64,000 bases of DNA from Emergomyces orientalis (taxonomy: Eukaryota; Ascomycota; Eurotiomycetes; Onygenales; Ajellomycetaceae): contig MOWL01000046.1 in NCBI GenBank assembly GCA_002110485.1, positions 62,001-126,000 of the forward strand, in the 5' to 3' direction. The translations under genes were made by a program, and so were the position numbers. Under the pieces are notes generated by a model. The model worked only from the letters and a program-made list of their open reading frames with translations, did no database searches and was not told the DNA's origin. Shown piece after piece: positions 12,377-24,479 of the stretch (position 1 is the first letter of the stretch; the number at the start of each line of letters is the position of its first letter).

Positions 12377-14581
12377 GTATCAATATGCGGCGTTGAATTT
12401 CCTTTTTATTTTATTTTATATTATATTATTTTATTTTAAGATTTTAGATTTTTGGGTGATGAACATTTTGCAGGTTTTTTTGTTTATGCTGTATACCACC
12501 ACCCATATATTATTATTATTTTTTTCTTTGCGACTTGATTTTTGTTGGGATATAGGCATAGGTATTTTATTAGACAATAACTACCAGCATATAATGTATG
12601 CATACCTTAAACTTGTTATGCCCGGCGTTCACATTCATAGTATCCTCAGCGGATGTGTGTGGATTGAAGAATGGTGACGTATTGTTCCCCTTTCCCCAGT
12701 CAGCCATCATCTGACGCACCATCACAGCACGCACTCTGCGGTTCCTCGGCGATTTCAACAGCTGATGAACGCAGGGGTGGTTCTGTCCAGCACGCTTAGT
12801 TCCATGAACCAATATTTCCGTCTCCAACCAGCAACAAACCGACAGGCTCCTTAGACATTCATAGCCTATTTTACCATATTGGGAATAGTATCTGCCTAAA
12901 GGCTATGACTGACTGCCTATGGTCCTATTTCAACATGGGGAAACATGTCTGGTGACAAGTGAAATGACCCTCACAATTGCTGCTCTACTGCTTTAGAACC
13001 CTTTCAAAATACTCTCAATCCCAATTTTCCCCCACAGATCGCCCAGAGCCAAGGGACTCCACAGCGGGCATTTTGGTGAATCAAATGGAAGAGATTTACT
13101 TGGCGTCAACGCTATCTTTACCTGTATTTTGGGTCTGCAAGGCGCTTTCAGCTATTTGTGACTGCAGGAGAAGGCAAATCTGATAACAGTACATAGCTTC
13201 TGCTGGTTGTGGTGCCGTGACGTGATTCCTCTCTTTGGTTGATGGGGGAACTAGCACAAGAACAGAGGATTCAACTCTGTGTATTCCTGTTAGAATTTGT
13301 TTTTGAGGGTGAAAATAATTTGAAGTCTCATGTACGTAGAACCTAGAAAGAAGAGAATATGTGAGATAGAGAGTGGAGCGCAGTATTGTAGGTGGCATTA
13401 AGACACAGTTTTCTCCATGAAATATGAAATATGATGTCTCTCTTCAGCGACAGAGAGTAGTGGGGCAGAAAGTTACATTGTTTTATTTTCTCAGTGGGGT
13501 AGCCAGCTTAGTATGGGGGTGCTAGGAGTTTGTACAAAGTATGCCTGATGCATTCAAATTTTATGGACTGCAATTCAGTGCATAGATGCATATCTATAGT
13601 ATATAGATATTTTATTTTGGCATCAAGGAATAGATTCGTATTTCCTCCAGTTCGAAATTGAATCCTTCAAGGGGAGAGAGAGAGTGAGTGCTGAGGCTGA
13701 AGGCGGCTGCTGAGCTAAGCCAAGCGGTGCAGCTTGAAATCTTGGCAACCTTGCCTCTCTGGGGGGGGGGGGGGGGTGAGCGGCTGTGCTCCTAAGGGCT
13801 CAAAACGTATGAAAACGTACCTGTGTTACTGTGTCTTGTTTCACTGTACGGAGTAACAAGAAAGAATACAGGACCCCCCCAAGCTGCCTTTGAATCGGTC
13901 TTGGCTCTAGTATATTTTCTATCAAAGTATTGTGGTCAAATGCAGTGAGAAAGAAAACAAAAAGGGAGTGTAATTGATTGATTTTTATTCTTAAAATAAA
14001 TAGAGGAAACATTCTATCTTTTTTTATAAAAAATCCTCGTCCTTGGAATCTGAATCCCCCTTTTCTGTTCAAAGTTAAGTTATTTAGTTAACCACTTACA
14101 AGATAATTGCCCTTCCATAAGGTGAGAAATACAGATACGTACAATACGGTACCCGGGAACTGCGTCATCTGAACCAGACCTAGTTAACAAGAACAAAGAT
14201 CAGGGTACTTGTAGCCAGGTACCTCTGCTGCTATTGTCTGCAGAACCTAGACAGCCCCCACAAGTACCATCCTTCCCATTAATACGGCACTCCAGGAAGT
14301 CGCGGGAAGTTGTCCATCTTAATTGTTACCGAGATACATGTTTTTAGCTTGGAGAAAGAAGCCCAAAGACAACACAGCTGGAGACAGATACCTTTATGCA
14401 ATCCTGGAACCAAAAGATCACCGACTACCAGCCCAACGTCCATCCATACAGCAGCCTACAGCCAACCGCCTACCACCAACAAACCTACCACTAACCACTC
14501 CCACTACGCCTAAACTAACCACGCATCTCAAGTTTTGTTACAATCATTCGGCCGACCAATCCAACAACCCCGGATCTTTCG
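12377..14581. other. Intergenic region, carrier to sugar transporter
   Basis: About 2.2 kb without a convincing gene. The start is T-rich 3' UTR-like sequence (12395-12550). A 16-base poly-G tract occurs at 13761-13776 and a GA-rich patch at about 13672-13690. C- and A-rich sequence from 14390 to 14530 looks like a 5' leader. No RNA gene or transposon signature was seen. Confidence 0.55.
13761..13776. repeat. Poly-G tract
   Basis: Sixteen consecutive G bases in intergenic DNA. Exact length may be affected by sequencing or assembly error, as is common for long homopolymers. Confidence 0.7.
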
Positions 14582-14724
14582 ATGCCCCGGCTGTCCATTC
14601 TTTCGCGTCAGATGTCAGGTTTCCCTTCTCCTCCTTGGCTGACCCCGTAACCAACGCAGTCCCATCTCTGCTGCAGAACCCCTGATCCCGTTTGAGATCA
14701 CACATCATCTGCATCTACCGTCAC

Positions 14725-14777
14725 CATCTTTCTCTCCCCTCCCTTCTCCTCCTCTCCCTTCTCCTCCTCTCCCTTCT
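14725..14777. repeat. CT-rich tandem repeat upstream of sugar transporter
   Basis: A pyrimidine tract with a repeated CTCCTCCTCTCCCTT-like unit. Such CT blocks are common in fungal leaders and introns. Here the tract sits just before the open frame of the transporter, possibly in a 5' UTR or first intron. Confidence 0.6.
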
Positions 14778-14793
14778 ACGATTTCCTCCGTAG

Positions 14794-17333
14794 GGCTGCT
14801 CCGGCCAGCCCTCACATCCCACCGCCACCATTTCTTCCTCAACACCCCCAAGACACTCCACCGCAATTCCCCTCCGGTCCCTTTCTCCTCACTCCCGGCC
14901 CTCGCCTGATCCACCTTCCGCGCTGCTAGACTCCTCACGCGAGAAAGAGGGCAACCGGCGGCTTTCTTCTTCCTCTCTCCCTTCAACCCCGTCTTCCGAT
15001 TCAGACTCCGATTCCAACTTCTCCGTCTGGTCCGATACTGGTGACCTCGCTGAACAACTAGCCAACGAGGAAGATCCTCTTCAGATCCATCTCCGTCGTT
15101 CTCTTGAGCTTTCAACGTTTGGGCGAAGTGGCTTCCGCTCTCGTGGGAAACGTTTAAAACGGGTCCACTACCCGGCTGACGAGCACACTCACGGAACCCA
15201 CCACCACGGCCACGGCAACGGTAATAGTGACGGTGGCTTGTTCAAGGAGATCCGTATCCCAACACCTGCTCCTCAAACTGTCTCGAGAGCGGAAAGAATA
15301 TTAGCCATCATCATGTCGCCAGGGGACACGGGAAAGGCCAGAAACCATGGCCTGGTCGGCAAGCCGCTACTGTAGGTACTTTCTGTGACGTATATCTCCA
15401 TAGATATACCTATCATAAGGACTATCAGATTACTGACTCTCGATTGCTCGCTAGCTATTTCACCAGTGTTTTTGTGTCATTAGGTGTTTTCCTTTTTGGA
15501 TATGATCAAGGAGTTATGTCAGGTATTATCACGTATGTACACCAATTCATATGTCCCAGTAGATATGCTCTGAAAAGAAAGGGAATCTCACAGTTCTTTT
15601 AGGGGTGCCGATTTCAAAGACTACTTTAATCAACCGACAATGGCGGAGATCGGTACCATGGTCGCCATTCTAGAAATCGGAGCGTTCATTTCATCTCTTC
15701 TGGTTGGAAAGATTGGGGATATCATTGGCAGAACGCGCACTATTCTTTACGGATCCATGGTGTTTTTTGTTGGAGGCGCTTTCCAGACATTCGCTACGGG
15801 AATTCCTATGATGCTTGTCGGTCGTATCATCGCCGGTCTGGGTGTGGGTGCTTTATCGACCATTGTTCCTGTTTATCAGTCTGAAATATCCCCTCCCCAT
15901 AATCGAGGTAAGTTGGCCTGTATAGAGTTTACTGGAAATATTTGTGGATATGCAGCCAGCGTTTGGGTAGACTACTTCTGCAGCTATATCCCAAACAATT
16001 GGGCTTGGCGGTTACCACTTATGTGCCAATGCTTTATGGGTGCTCTTCTGGGTTTTGGTAGTCTTATTATCTGTGAATCCCCTCGGTAAGTTCCAGAATT
16101 CTCTATTTCCGTACCAAACCAGCACTCACACTGTAAAACAAATAGATGGCTGCTGGATACCGATCGCGATGAAGAAGGAATGGTTGTCATCGCGAACCTG
16201 TACGGCGGGGGCGACCTTCACAATGACAAGGCCCGCCAAGAATATCGTGATATCAAAATGGGAGTCTTGATTCAGAGACAAGAAGGCGAGCGGACATATA
16301 GCGACATGTTTCGCCGCTACTCCAAACGAGTTTTTATAGCGATGTCGGCCCAAGCATTTGCTCAACTCAACGGCATTAACGTCATTTCCTATTATGCCCC
16401 GCTGGTCTTTGAATCGGCCGGCATGATGGGACGCAAGGCACTTCTCATGACTGGTATCAACTCGCTCACCTACCTGGCGTCGACCGTTCCACCGTGGTAC
16501 CTTGTAGACCGCTGGGGCCGACGACCAATCCTACTCTCCGGCGCCGTGGCGATGATTATATCCTTGTCCTTTATATCCTACTGGCTCTATCTTGATATCA
16601 AGCTGACCCCCATCCTCACCGTTGTTTTCGTCATGATATACAACGCTGCTTTTGGTGCTTCATGGGGTCCAATCCCATGGCTGTATCCACCAGAAATCCT
16701 ACCCCTCAGCATTCGAGCGAAAGGTGCAAGTCTGAGTACTGCCTCCAACTGGGCGTTTAATTGGCTGGTTGGGGAAATAACTCCAGTTCTGCAAGAAACT
16801 ATCAAATGGCGCCTTTATTTGATGCATGCTTTCTTTTGCGCCTGCAGTTTTGTTCTAGGTAAGACTGGTATCATTTTCACTACGTCGTAGTATATACTCC
16901 TATTTCCAGTGCTAACTCTTAACTTCCAGTATATTTTGTCTACCCCGAAACCAGCGGTATCCGCCTAGAAGACATGGACGCGATCTTCGGTGATGGAACT
17001 ACAGCTCCAACACCCGCTACACCTGCAGAACGCGACGCTCTCATGGGCATCGGATCACCAGTCCCCTCTCTTGACATTCGGAGGTCGCATGAGGGCTATC
17101 CCAGCGCCGAACATGCAATCCCGGGACTAGACATCAACCCACCTGAGTCAAGTAATAATAACAATAAAAATAAGTCAGATCGACCTGGCAATGGCACGGG
17201 CACGGTGGAGCGATCTGACCGTCGTGAAGGAATTGGTGCGTGGTTATCCAGCATTGTTGGGCGGGGAAGAAACTCCGACAACAAGGGTGACCAGGGACGA
17301 TATAGTCGGCTTGACCAGGATGAGGAGGGTTAG
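14794..17333 (+). CDS. MFS sugar transporter with N-terminal extension (start unresolved)
   Basis: This is a 12-helix major facilitator of the sugar-porter family at a membrane, likely importing a hexose or related sugar by proton symport. Firm exons are up to 15371, then 15455-15532, 15603-16085, 16146-16858 and 16930-17333. Signatures include FLFGYDQGVMSGIIT, GRIIAGLGVGALS, VPVYQSEISPP, WRLPLMCQ, ESPRWLLD, NGINVISYYAP, DRWGRRP and the terminal VYPETSG. The cytosolic tail is long and low-complexity. The first ATG in the open frame is at 15313 (MSPGDTGKARNHGL), giving 578 aa. However, the frame is open from 14794 and reads as a coherent acidic Ser-rich extension (SDSDSDSNFSVWSDTGDLAE, then EEDPLQIHLRRSLE) with no ATG. 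The true start is therefore probably in an upstream exon. One candidate is the ATG at 14582, joined by an intron ending before 14853, but this is unproven. Confidence 0.85.
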
Positions 17334-18263
17334 GATGAGGATATTTCGCGAAAAGAAAAGCAAAAATAAATAAAGAAGTGCGTAACTGCATGCTGAAAAT
17401 TACCTAATCTGGCGGTACTGCAATGTTTGTCTTTGATCTGTTTTCGATACTACCCCGCATTGGTTAGTTTGTGTGATTTGGACCTTTTTTAGTTTTCGTC
17501 TTGTTCTTCCTTTTTAGATCTTTGGAGTTTATGCTGTCCTTTTCCTCCCTCGGGATTCTCGGGTTCACCTGCTAGACAACAACCCAGCTTAGCGATACCT
17601 TCTTTTTGCCCCTTTTCCTTTCGAGGAGCGGGAACTCACACCAACGTATACCTCTTTCTCTCCCCATCGCTTCTTTTTCTACATTTCCCATTTCCCATTT
17701 ACACATTTGTCTTTCTCTTTCTCCTTCTTCGTCTCTTTTGTCCCCGTGATACACCTTGGGGATCCAATTCTCCGATTCTCCATCATTTATTTTCCCCCCG
17801 GTTCTATTCCTGCCGGTGGTTTTCCTTTTGGTTACGTGTGACCTTTATTATATATCGCTGTAATATTTCTCTTTTCATACCTTGTCTCTTTTCATTTTTC
17901 CCCTATCTTTGTCTGTCTGTCTGGCTTGTTGGATCGAGAGAGAGACTGTGTGTGTGAGTGAGAGTAGATGCTACATAGCCGGTTCCTGTATATGGGTGAA
18001 ACATAAACTGTTATATGTTTTCTGTTTTCTCATTACATATATATTGGTTTTAGACGGTCAAATTTTATGCGCGTGTTGTTTTTTATTTTATTTTGTAAAT
18101 TACTTCATCGGGGCTGGCTGGCAGCTAGGGTTCTTGAGGGGCCGGTTTGCTATACTTATATTACTTTTTTTTCGAGAGGGCTGGAATGGACTGCATATGC
18201 GAAGATTTGAACCCGATATGCTCATCGTTTGAATGCTTTTTATTTATTTATATTAGATATATA

Positions 18264-18284
18264 ATATATATATATATATATATA
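18264..18284. repeat. AT dinucleotide microsatellite
   Basis: A run of alternating A and T of about 20 bases in the spacer downstream of the sugar transporter. Confidence 0.85.
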
Positions 18285-18695
18285 GATCATCCTTAAACAT
18301 CTTCTTTTCGGCTTCGAGAAACACTGCACATGCTTCGATCACCTGACAATCTCCCCCAAACCCTGGTTCTGGGACCGTGTTGGCGTGTATCCGAAACAGG
18401 GTTCGGTGTATACGTAATACGACTCCCAACTCCAACCCAATACAGGCCAAGCACCAGCCAAATCCCCAGTCGAAGAGGACAGCGCAGCAGGCCGCGATAC
18501 GGCGGCGGTACAGTACGTGTTTACAGCCTCCAATACTCTTGAGAGCGCAGTCCAATCCAACCAAAGAGACCAACTCTGGCTTGTTTCTTCAATCTCCAGC
18601 GAGACATTTCTCCCTCTCATTTCACTACTCCCTCCTGAAGAGTTACATCTCTTGTTTTTCCTTTCTACTTTCTATCCTTCTTCTCCTTCTTCTCC

Positions 18696-18722
18696 TTCTT
18701 CTTCTTCTTCTTCTTCTTCTTC
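18696..18722. repeat. TTC trinucleotide microsatellite
   Basis: A tandem TTC/CTT run within a longer pyrimidine-rich block upstream of the PMT gene. Confidence 0.8.
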
Positions 18723-18927
18723 CTATTCTAGCTCTTATACTCCCCTTCGTTCCCTTCTTTTCGCCCCCCTCGGTTGTCCCGTTTTTGCTCTGGGCATTCC
18801 CACCCATCTACTCCTCCTATTGGGCTTCTCTCCAGTCCCCAGTTTCCCTCGTTTCGTCGTTGTACAGTAGTTTTATTCGGTCATTCTTTCCGTTTGGGTT
18901 GACTTCCTTTTTTTGTTTGTTTGTTTG

Positions 18928-18954
<27 letters not shown>
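18928..18954. repeat. Poly-T tract
   Basis: About 27 consecutive T bases after a TTTG repeat, around 300 bp before the PMT start codon. Length may be imprecise in the assembly. Confidence 0.75.
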
Positions 18955-18958
<4 letters not shown>

Positions 18959-19252
18959 AAAAAAAGTATTCATTTTAAAATCGACGGGTTACTTTCGCTC
19001 ATATTTCCCTCCCCGAAACTCGACTGTGCTGCTTATTTGTTGGATTACGGCCAGATAACTCACCCCCTATCACGCCACGTTGAATCTTCTCATTGATGTT
19101 ATTGTTGTCCATCCTTGCTTTACCTAGCCCCGTTTTGTTTCCAATCGTGTACCTCCTACGAGTTCCGGGACCTTTTCGAATAGTGTTTTGACTCCTCATC
19201 CAAATCTCGTTTGCTCCTCTCTCCCTTAAATCTTCGCTCTTCTCCGCCTGTC

Positions 19253-21843
19253 ATGGCGGCCTACGAGACTGCCTTGGCCACTGGCACTCCACAGAATCCG
19301 GACCTACGTCGAAGAAATGTCCCCGGTTTAGAAAAAAATGGCAATGGGGTTAAAAGAAATTTTCCACTGGAAATTGATGGGAAGAAGAAGGCACCACGCA
19401 AGGTATTTTTTATACTCTTTATATCACGCATGACTTTTTTTGAGATGTGACTGCAATTATGCCTGCAATTGCCCTAGATTATGCTTCACCTGGTTAACTC
19501 TTTTTGTTTTTCTATCATAGGCTACGTTCATCGATGTACTGGACGAGTGGGAAGTTATTATTGCTCCTTTGATATTCACCGCATTCTCGTTCTTCACGCG
19601 AATGTGGCGTATCGGTATATCGGATATCGTAACCTGGGATGAGGCTCAGTAAGTTGTCCACGAATACCAATTGGTGATTGGGGGAGGGGTATATATACCG
19701 ATGGCATGGGTTCCGGTGTCGATCCTATTGCTAATCACCACGTAACCCTAATAGTTTCGGCAAGTTCGGCTCCCATTACTTGAAGCGGGAGTTCTATTTC
19801 GATGTCCACCCGCCGCTGGGAAAAATGCTGGTGGGACTCTCTGGATACCTTGCTGGCTATAATGGCTCATTTGAATTTAAATCCGGAGAAAAATACCCAC
19901 CTGAGCTTAATTACACTTTCATGCGTCTGTTCAATTCCGTTTTTGGAGCTGTTTGCGTACCCCTGGCTTACTATACCGCTCGCGAATTGAATTTCCGTCG
20001 CCCGGCTGTCTGGTTAATCACTCTGATGGTTCTGTGCGAGAACTCTTATGCGACAATTTCCAGATTCATTCTGCTTGATTCAATGCTGTTATGTTTCACT
20101 TTCACGACTACCCTGTGCTGGGCGCGATTCCACAGGCTGCAAAATAAAAGTTTCTCGCTGGAATGGTTTACTTGGCTTATACTGACTGGGCTAAGCATTG
20201 GTTGTGTCTGTAGCGTGAAATGGGTGGGATTTTTCATCACTGCATTGGTTGGACTTTATACTGCTGAGGATCTGTGGAATAAATTTGGTGATCTGAAAAT
20301 GCCAAAGGTAGAAGCGGGAAACATTCAGTTACTTTAGTGGCTTTCTTTTATATCGCTGGACATATAACTAATGTGCTTTTCAACAGGTCGTCCTTGCACA
20401 GCACCTAGCCACTCGAGTTATGGGGCTGATTATCATTCCACTCCTAGTCTACATGTTTTCGTTCTACCTGCATTTCCTCATCCTCGAAAACTCCGGACCT
20501 GGCGATGCACAGATGAGCTCTCTTTTCCAGGCCAACCTGAAGGGCACAGACGTTGGAAAGGACAGTCCACTTGAGATCGCTCTGGGATCAGAGGCTACTC
20601 TGAAAAATATGGGATATGGCGGCGGTCTCCTCCACTCACACGTCCAGACGTATCCAGAAGGATCAACTCAGCAGCAAGTTACTTGCTACCACCACAAGGA
20701 CTCTAACAATGACTGGTTTTTCTATCCGAATCGCCAAGAACCCGATTTTGACCCGGAGGATCCCCCGAGGTTTGTCGGCGACAGAGATGTCATTAGACTC
20801 ATCCATGCCCAAACGGGACGCAATCTACATTCGCACGCCGTATCTGCTCCGGTATCCAAAAACGACTACGAAGTATCCTGTTATGGAAATACGACGGTAG
20901 GAGATGAAAAGGATCACTGGCAAGTTGAAGTGGTCAGCGACGTCGCATCTAGGGACAGGTCGAAGATTCGGACTTTGACGACTGCCTTCCGTCTCCGACA
21001 CGCTGTGCTTGGTTGCTACCTTCGTGCTGGCAATGTCAATCTCCCGCAGTGGGGGTTCAAGCAGATTGAAACCACCTGCACTAAGGAAAATAACCCTCGA
21101 GACGTTTACACGCATTGGAATGTGGAAAGTCATGTTAACGAAAAATGTAAGGTGTTCCCTGTCCTTTTTTCTTCCTCAAACCCACGGCTAAAAATATTTT
21201 AGTGCCCCGCGGTGACCCCGGCTCCTACAAATCCCCCTTCCTACAAGACTTCATCCACCTCAACGTTGCAATGATGACATCAAATAACGCCCTTGTCCCC
21301 GACCCAGACAAACAAGACGACCTCGCCTCGCAATTCTGGCAATGGCCAATTCTCCACGTCGGTCTCCGCATGTGTTCCTGGGATGACGACGTCGTCAAAT
21401 ACTTCCTCCTCGGCAACCCCATCGTCTACTGGGGCGGCACCGCTAGCCTCGGCGTCCTCAGCATGATCCTCGTCTGGTACCTTATCCGCTGGCAGCGCGG
21501 CTTCGATGACCTCAGCCTCGCCGACATGGACCACATCTACTACTCCGGCCTATACCCGGCGATGGGCTGGTTCCTGCATTACTTCCCCTTCGTCGCTATG
21601 GCGCGCGTAACCTACGTGCATCATTATTACCCCGCGTTGTATTTCACAATACTATCCTTGGGTTTCTGCATTAATTGGCTAACGCAGAAATTGCCCCGTG
21701 CGGCCGAGTGGGCGGTTTACACTGTTCTTTATGCGGTTGTTATTGGGTTATTTGTACTTTTCCGCGATATTGTCTTTGGGATGGAAGGTTCGAGCTCGAA
21801 ATGGGCACATCTGGCTTGGTTTAGTACGTGGCGGATTGCTTAG
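19253..21843 (+). CDS. pmt2: Protein O-mannosyltransferase, PMT2 subfamily
   Basis: This enzyme transfers mannose from dolichyl-phosphate-mannose to Ser/Thr of secretory proteins in the ER lumen, the first step of O-mannosylation, and usually works as a heterodimer with a PMT1-type partner. Exons are 19253-19402, 19521-19648, 19755-20307, 20387-21146 and 21203-21843, giving 743 aa. The first lumenal loop carries the catalytic Asp-Glu (TWDEAHFGKFGSHYLKREFY) and the DVHPPLGKML motif. Many membrane helices follow, then a lumenal block of three MIR repeats at about residues 330-510 (for example LLHSHVQTYPEGSTQQQVTC and LHSHAVSAPVSKNDYEVSC). The C-terminal helices include QFWQWPILHVGLRMCSWDDD. Overall sequence and the ending KWAHLAWFSTWRI fit PMT2 rather than PMT1 or PMT4. 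All splice junctions keep phase. The Rab gene follows in convergent orientation. Confidence 0.95.
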
Positions 21844-22957
21844 GCTTTGAGTTTGGTAGGAATTGGGAAGGAGAGACAAATGGTGGAAAGAGAAAATGTA
21901 TTGTTATCGTACATGCTAATTGTGGTGTTTTTTTTCCATTTTTTTTGTGTCTTACGTTGAGGTTCTAAATGGCACGAAAATAGCAAAAGAAGAAAATCTT
22001 TTAGAAATGGGAGAGGGTTTTAATATGTTTTGAATATTATTTTCCCCTATTTTTTCAACGTGTTTGTTTTTGTTTTCCCTGACAGCATGAGACTCAGAGC
22101 GAGATGCATATTTGATTAAATATAGTCCTACGCATGGATATGTAATGTGCAGCTTACTATCAGAAATCTCCTTCCAGCTATTTCCCGAGTTTCTTTGGCA
22201 CCCGAGGGTGGTGGTTATGCCATTTCCGAAGAAGTCTAGATGCTTAATACACGTAACTATGGGAGTAGAGCATCTCCCACACCAGGTGAAAGAGGACAAA
22301 ACCACATTAATAGTAGTAGACGATTCTTCACCTGGGCCTTCCTCACTACCTTTCCTCCTTCATTATTTTCATTTCTCCTTGGGACTCAGTTTTGGGAATG
22401 ACGCTCATCATCGGTCCATATCCTTTTGCTTCCTCTATTCCGCCGCAATGCCAGAAATGAAAATAAAATACCTCAGAACATATACATCTAGTTGCCTAGG
22501 TATCTTCGCCGCCATAGCATAAAGCGGAAGGTAGTGATTTAAAATTATTTGACAATTAAATGAAATACCAGCGTTAGAAAATACTGTTAACTACAACGAG
22601 ACAGAACGCCGTAAGACAACACCGATGATAAGAGGGTTGAGGGTTGAGGGTTGAAGGGGTAGTTTAGGGGGCGAAATGCTAAAGAAGTACATAAACCTAT
22701 CCCTCCTATTAAATACCCCAAGTAGCCATGCTGTGATAAGTCCAGGAAAGCAAAAAGAAGGCAATGATATTAAAACCGGTTATGATGCAAATAATATAAG
22801 GCAGAGGGGAGTAAAAAGCTATGCAGTCGTGATAAGGAAGCAATATGGCGGTATAACAAGTCCTTTGACTCGGGAATCTTTGAGAAACATTGGAGGGCAA
22901 GAGAGAAAGCCTTCAAACCGCGAGTTAAAAAAATAAATAAATAAAAAACGAGCAAAA
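21844..22957. other. Convergent 3' intergenic region, PMT2 / Rab
   Basis: About 1.1 kb between two convergent stop codons, A/T-rich, with a short GGGTTGA triple repeat at about 22632-22655. Short open frames (for example 22112-22522) have no recognisable features. No RNA gene was identified. Confidence 0.55.
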
Positions 22958-24032
22958 TCAACAACACCCGCCCCCGCCTCTCTCCATCGCATCCTTAACA
23001 CCCAGTGTAACAGTCCTCTGCATACGTCCCGCACCACCACTCGCACCCCCCGTAGCTCCAAACCCCTTAACTCCACTCCGCCGGTCGTTCAGGTCATACC
23101 TCCCCGCCTCGATGTTCCGGTATATCCGTTCCGCAACTTCAAGAAACGCCCTCTCAACGCCTTCTCCAGACTTGGCGCTCGTCTCCACGTACCGCGATAC
23201 ATGATTCGTCCGACACCAGGCCTCCGCTTCCTCCCTGGTAACGATAGCTTCTTTAGGTCGTTTCCCGCCGTCGTCGGCCCCATTACTTCTCTCCAGAGAA
23301 GTAGCGGCGAGATCACTCTTATTGCCGACGAGGATGACCACGATACCTTCCTCTGCGATCTGGCGCAGGTCCTGCAGCCACTGGGTCAGCGAGGCGAAAG
23401 TGGAGGGGCGTGTGATGTCGAAGACTAGGAGGGCACCAGAAGCGCCGCGGAAATAGGAGCGGGTGATGGATTTGTAAGTTTCTTGGCCGGCGGTGTCCCA
23501 GAGGGAGAGTTTCATGCGTTTTTGAGCGGGCGGGGATTGTTCTTTGCGGGGAGGGGAAGGGAGGCCGGAGGGAGGCTGCGGTGATGATAGTTGATGGGGA
23601 TGTTTTCGTTTTGTGGGATCGTTCCCGTTCATTAATGTCGTGGGATCATGGGGATCAGAGGCAGCAGTAGTGGTTGTTGGAGACGGGGGGATAACTGGAA
23701 GGTGGGATGAAGGGAAAGATGAGGGAGATGGGGGGCGGTCAAAGTCAATACCCAGGGCATCTGAAGCGGGGGGGCCGACGGGGACAATGCGGGAGCCGAA
23801 TTCGACGCCGATTGTCACATCATGGGATGAGGAGAAGCGGCCTTCACAGAGGCGGATGGTGAGCTGTACATATAAGGTTTAGTTGGGTGTGATTGTATAT
23901 ATATATACCTACCAAGGTACATATAGGTTGGAGGAGACTGGTAAAAGGGAGGGGGTAGCACACGCTGGATTTACCAGTACCGGAATCACCAATACAGACA
24001 AGCTTTGCGATATAATCCCATGGCTGTGACAT
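22958..24032 (-). CDS. Rab-family small GTPase (Rab2/4/14-like) with large internal insert
   Basis: A membrane-traffic GTPase with two exons, 24032-23964 and 23863-22958, giving 324 aa, where Rabs are normally about 200-220. Motifs are the P-loop GDSGTGKSS (residues 15-23), switch I VTIGVEFG, switch II WDTAGQETYKS, the base-recognition NKSD, ETSAKSGEGVERAF, and a C-terminal GGGGCC double-cysteine geranylgeranylation site. The start and G1 region (YIAKLVCIGDSGTGKSSL) place it with the Rab2/Rab4/Rab14 group, possibly the S. pombe Ypt4 type. Between the beta-2 strand (GSRIVPV, ending near residue 52) and MKLSLWDTAGQE (from about 140) lies a Pro/Ser/Thr-rich stretch of ~87 residues where a normal Rab has a tight hairpin. 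A second insert lies after NKSDLA (roughly SLERSNGADDGGKRP). An unrecognised intron is an alternative explanation for the first insert. Confidence 0.9.
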
Positions 24033-24124
24033 GAACGCAACTAGGTCGAGAGACGAGGCAGTTATCTTGTCCCGAAGAAGTAGTTAAATGGTGGTTGGTT
24101 GGACGGTGGCTTGAGCTGTGGTGT

Positions 24125-24134
24125 TTTTTATATA
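24125..24134 (-). promoter_or_regulatory. TATA-like element upstream of Rab gene
   Basis: On the minus strand this reads TATATAAAAA, about 95-100 bp before the Rab ATG at 24032, a plausible TATA-box position for a fungal gene. It is a sequence match only. Confidence 0.35.
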
Positions 24135-24445
24135 GCTGGGCAACTTGTAGCAGCTGCAGGTATTACAACAACAATAACAGCTTAAAATGTGCCACAGCGG
24201 AGATTCTTAGAGATGCGGTAACAAAAATTAGATGGCGGAATTGAAACGGTGGAATGTGATGAGAGAGAAAGGGAGCTGTGAGATAGAGCTCGTATGAGGA
24301 AGTTGGAGGTGATGATGAATGCTGCTTAAGCAGGTTAATAGCACTCAACAATGGGCTAAATATTGGGGATGGATGCCAAGTCTGTAGAGCCGGTTTCTGC
24401 CTGCCGATGGCGTTTGTATGAATCAACGGGAGTATCCCCAGAGTA

Positions 24446-24471
<26 letters not shown>
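24446..24471. repeat. AT dinucleotide microsatellite
   Basis: A run of alternating A and T of about 25 bases in the divergent promoter spacer. Confidence 0.85.

Positions 24472-24479
<8 letters not shown>

Larger units (their letters stand above)
17334..19252. other. Intergenic region, sugar transporter to PMT gene
   Basis: About 1.9 kb. The first part is the 3' flank of the transporter. It contains an AT dinucleotide run (18264-18284), a TTC microsatellite (about 18696-18722) and a 27-base poly-T tract (18928-18954). The CT-rich sequence from 18600 onward is plausibly the long pyrimidine leader of the PMT gene. Leucine- or serine-rich open frames here (18377-18958) are translations of the CT repeats. 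Confidence 0.6.

Noticed and set aside
14705..15115. 136-codon minus-strand open frame with Gly-Arg-Glu repeats
   Set aside because: It is the reverse of the CT-rich repeat and of the sugar-transporter extension, and its repeats follow the DNA repeat exactly.
18377..18958. 193-codon plus-strand open frame ending in poly-Leu and poly-Phe
   Set aside because: The C-terminal half is a direct translation of TTC and poly-T tracts in the PMT2 leader.
22632..22655. GGGTTGA repeats considered as interstitial telomere sequence
   Set aside because: Only about three copies of a 7-nt unit that differs from TTAGGG; more likely a short chance repeat.
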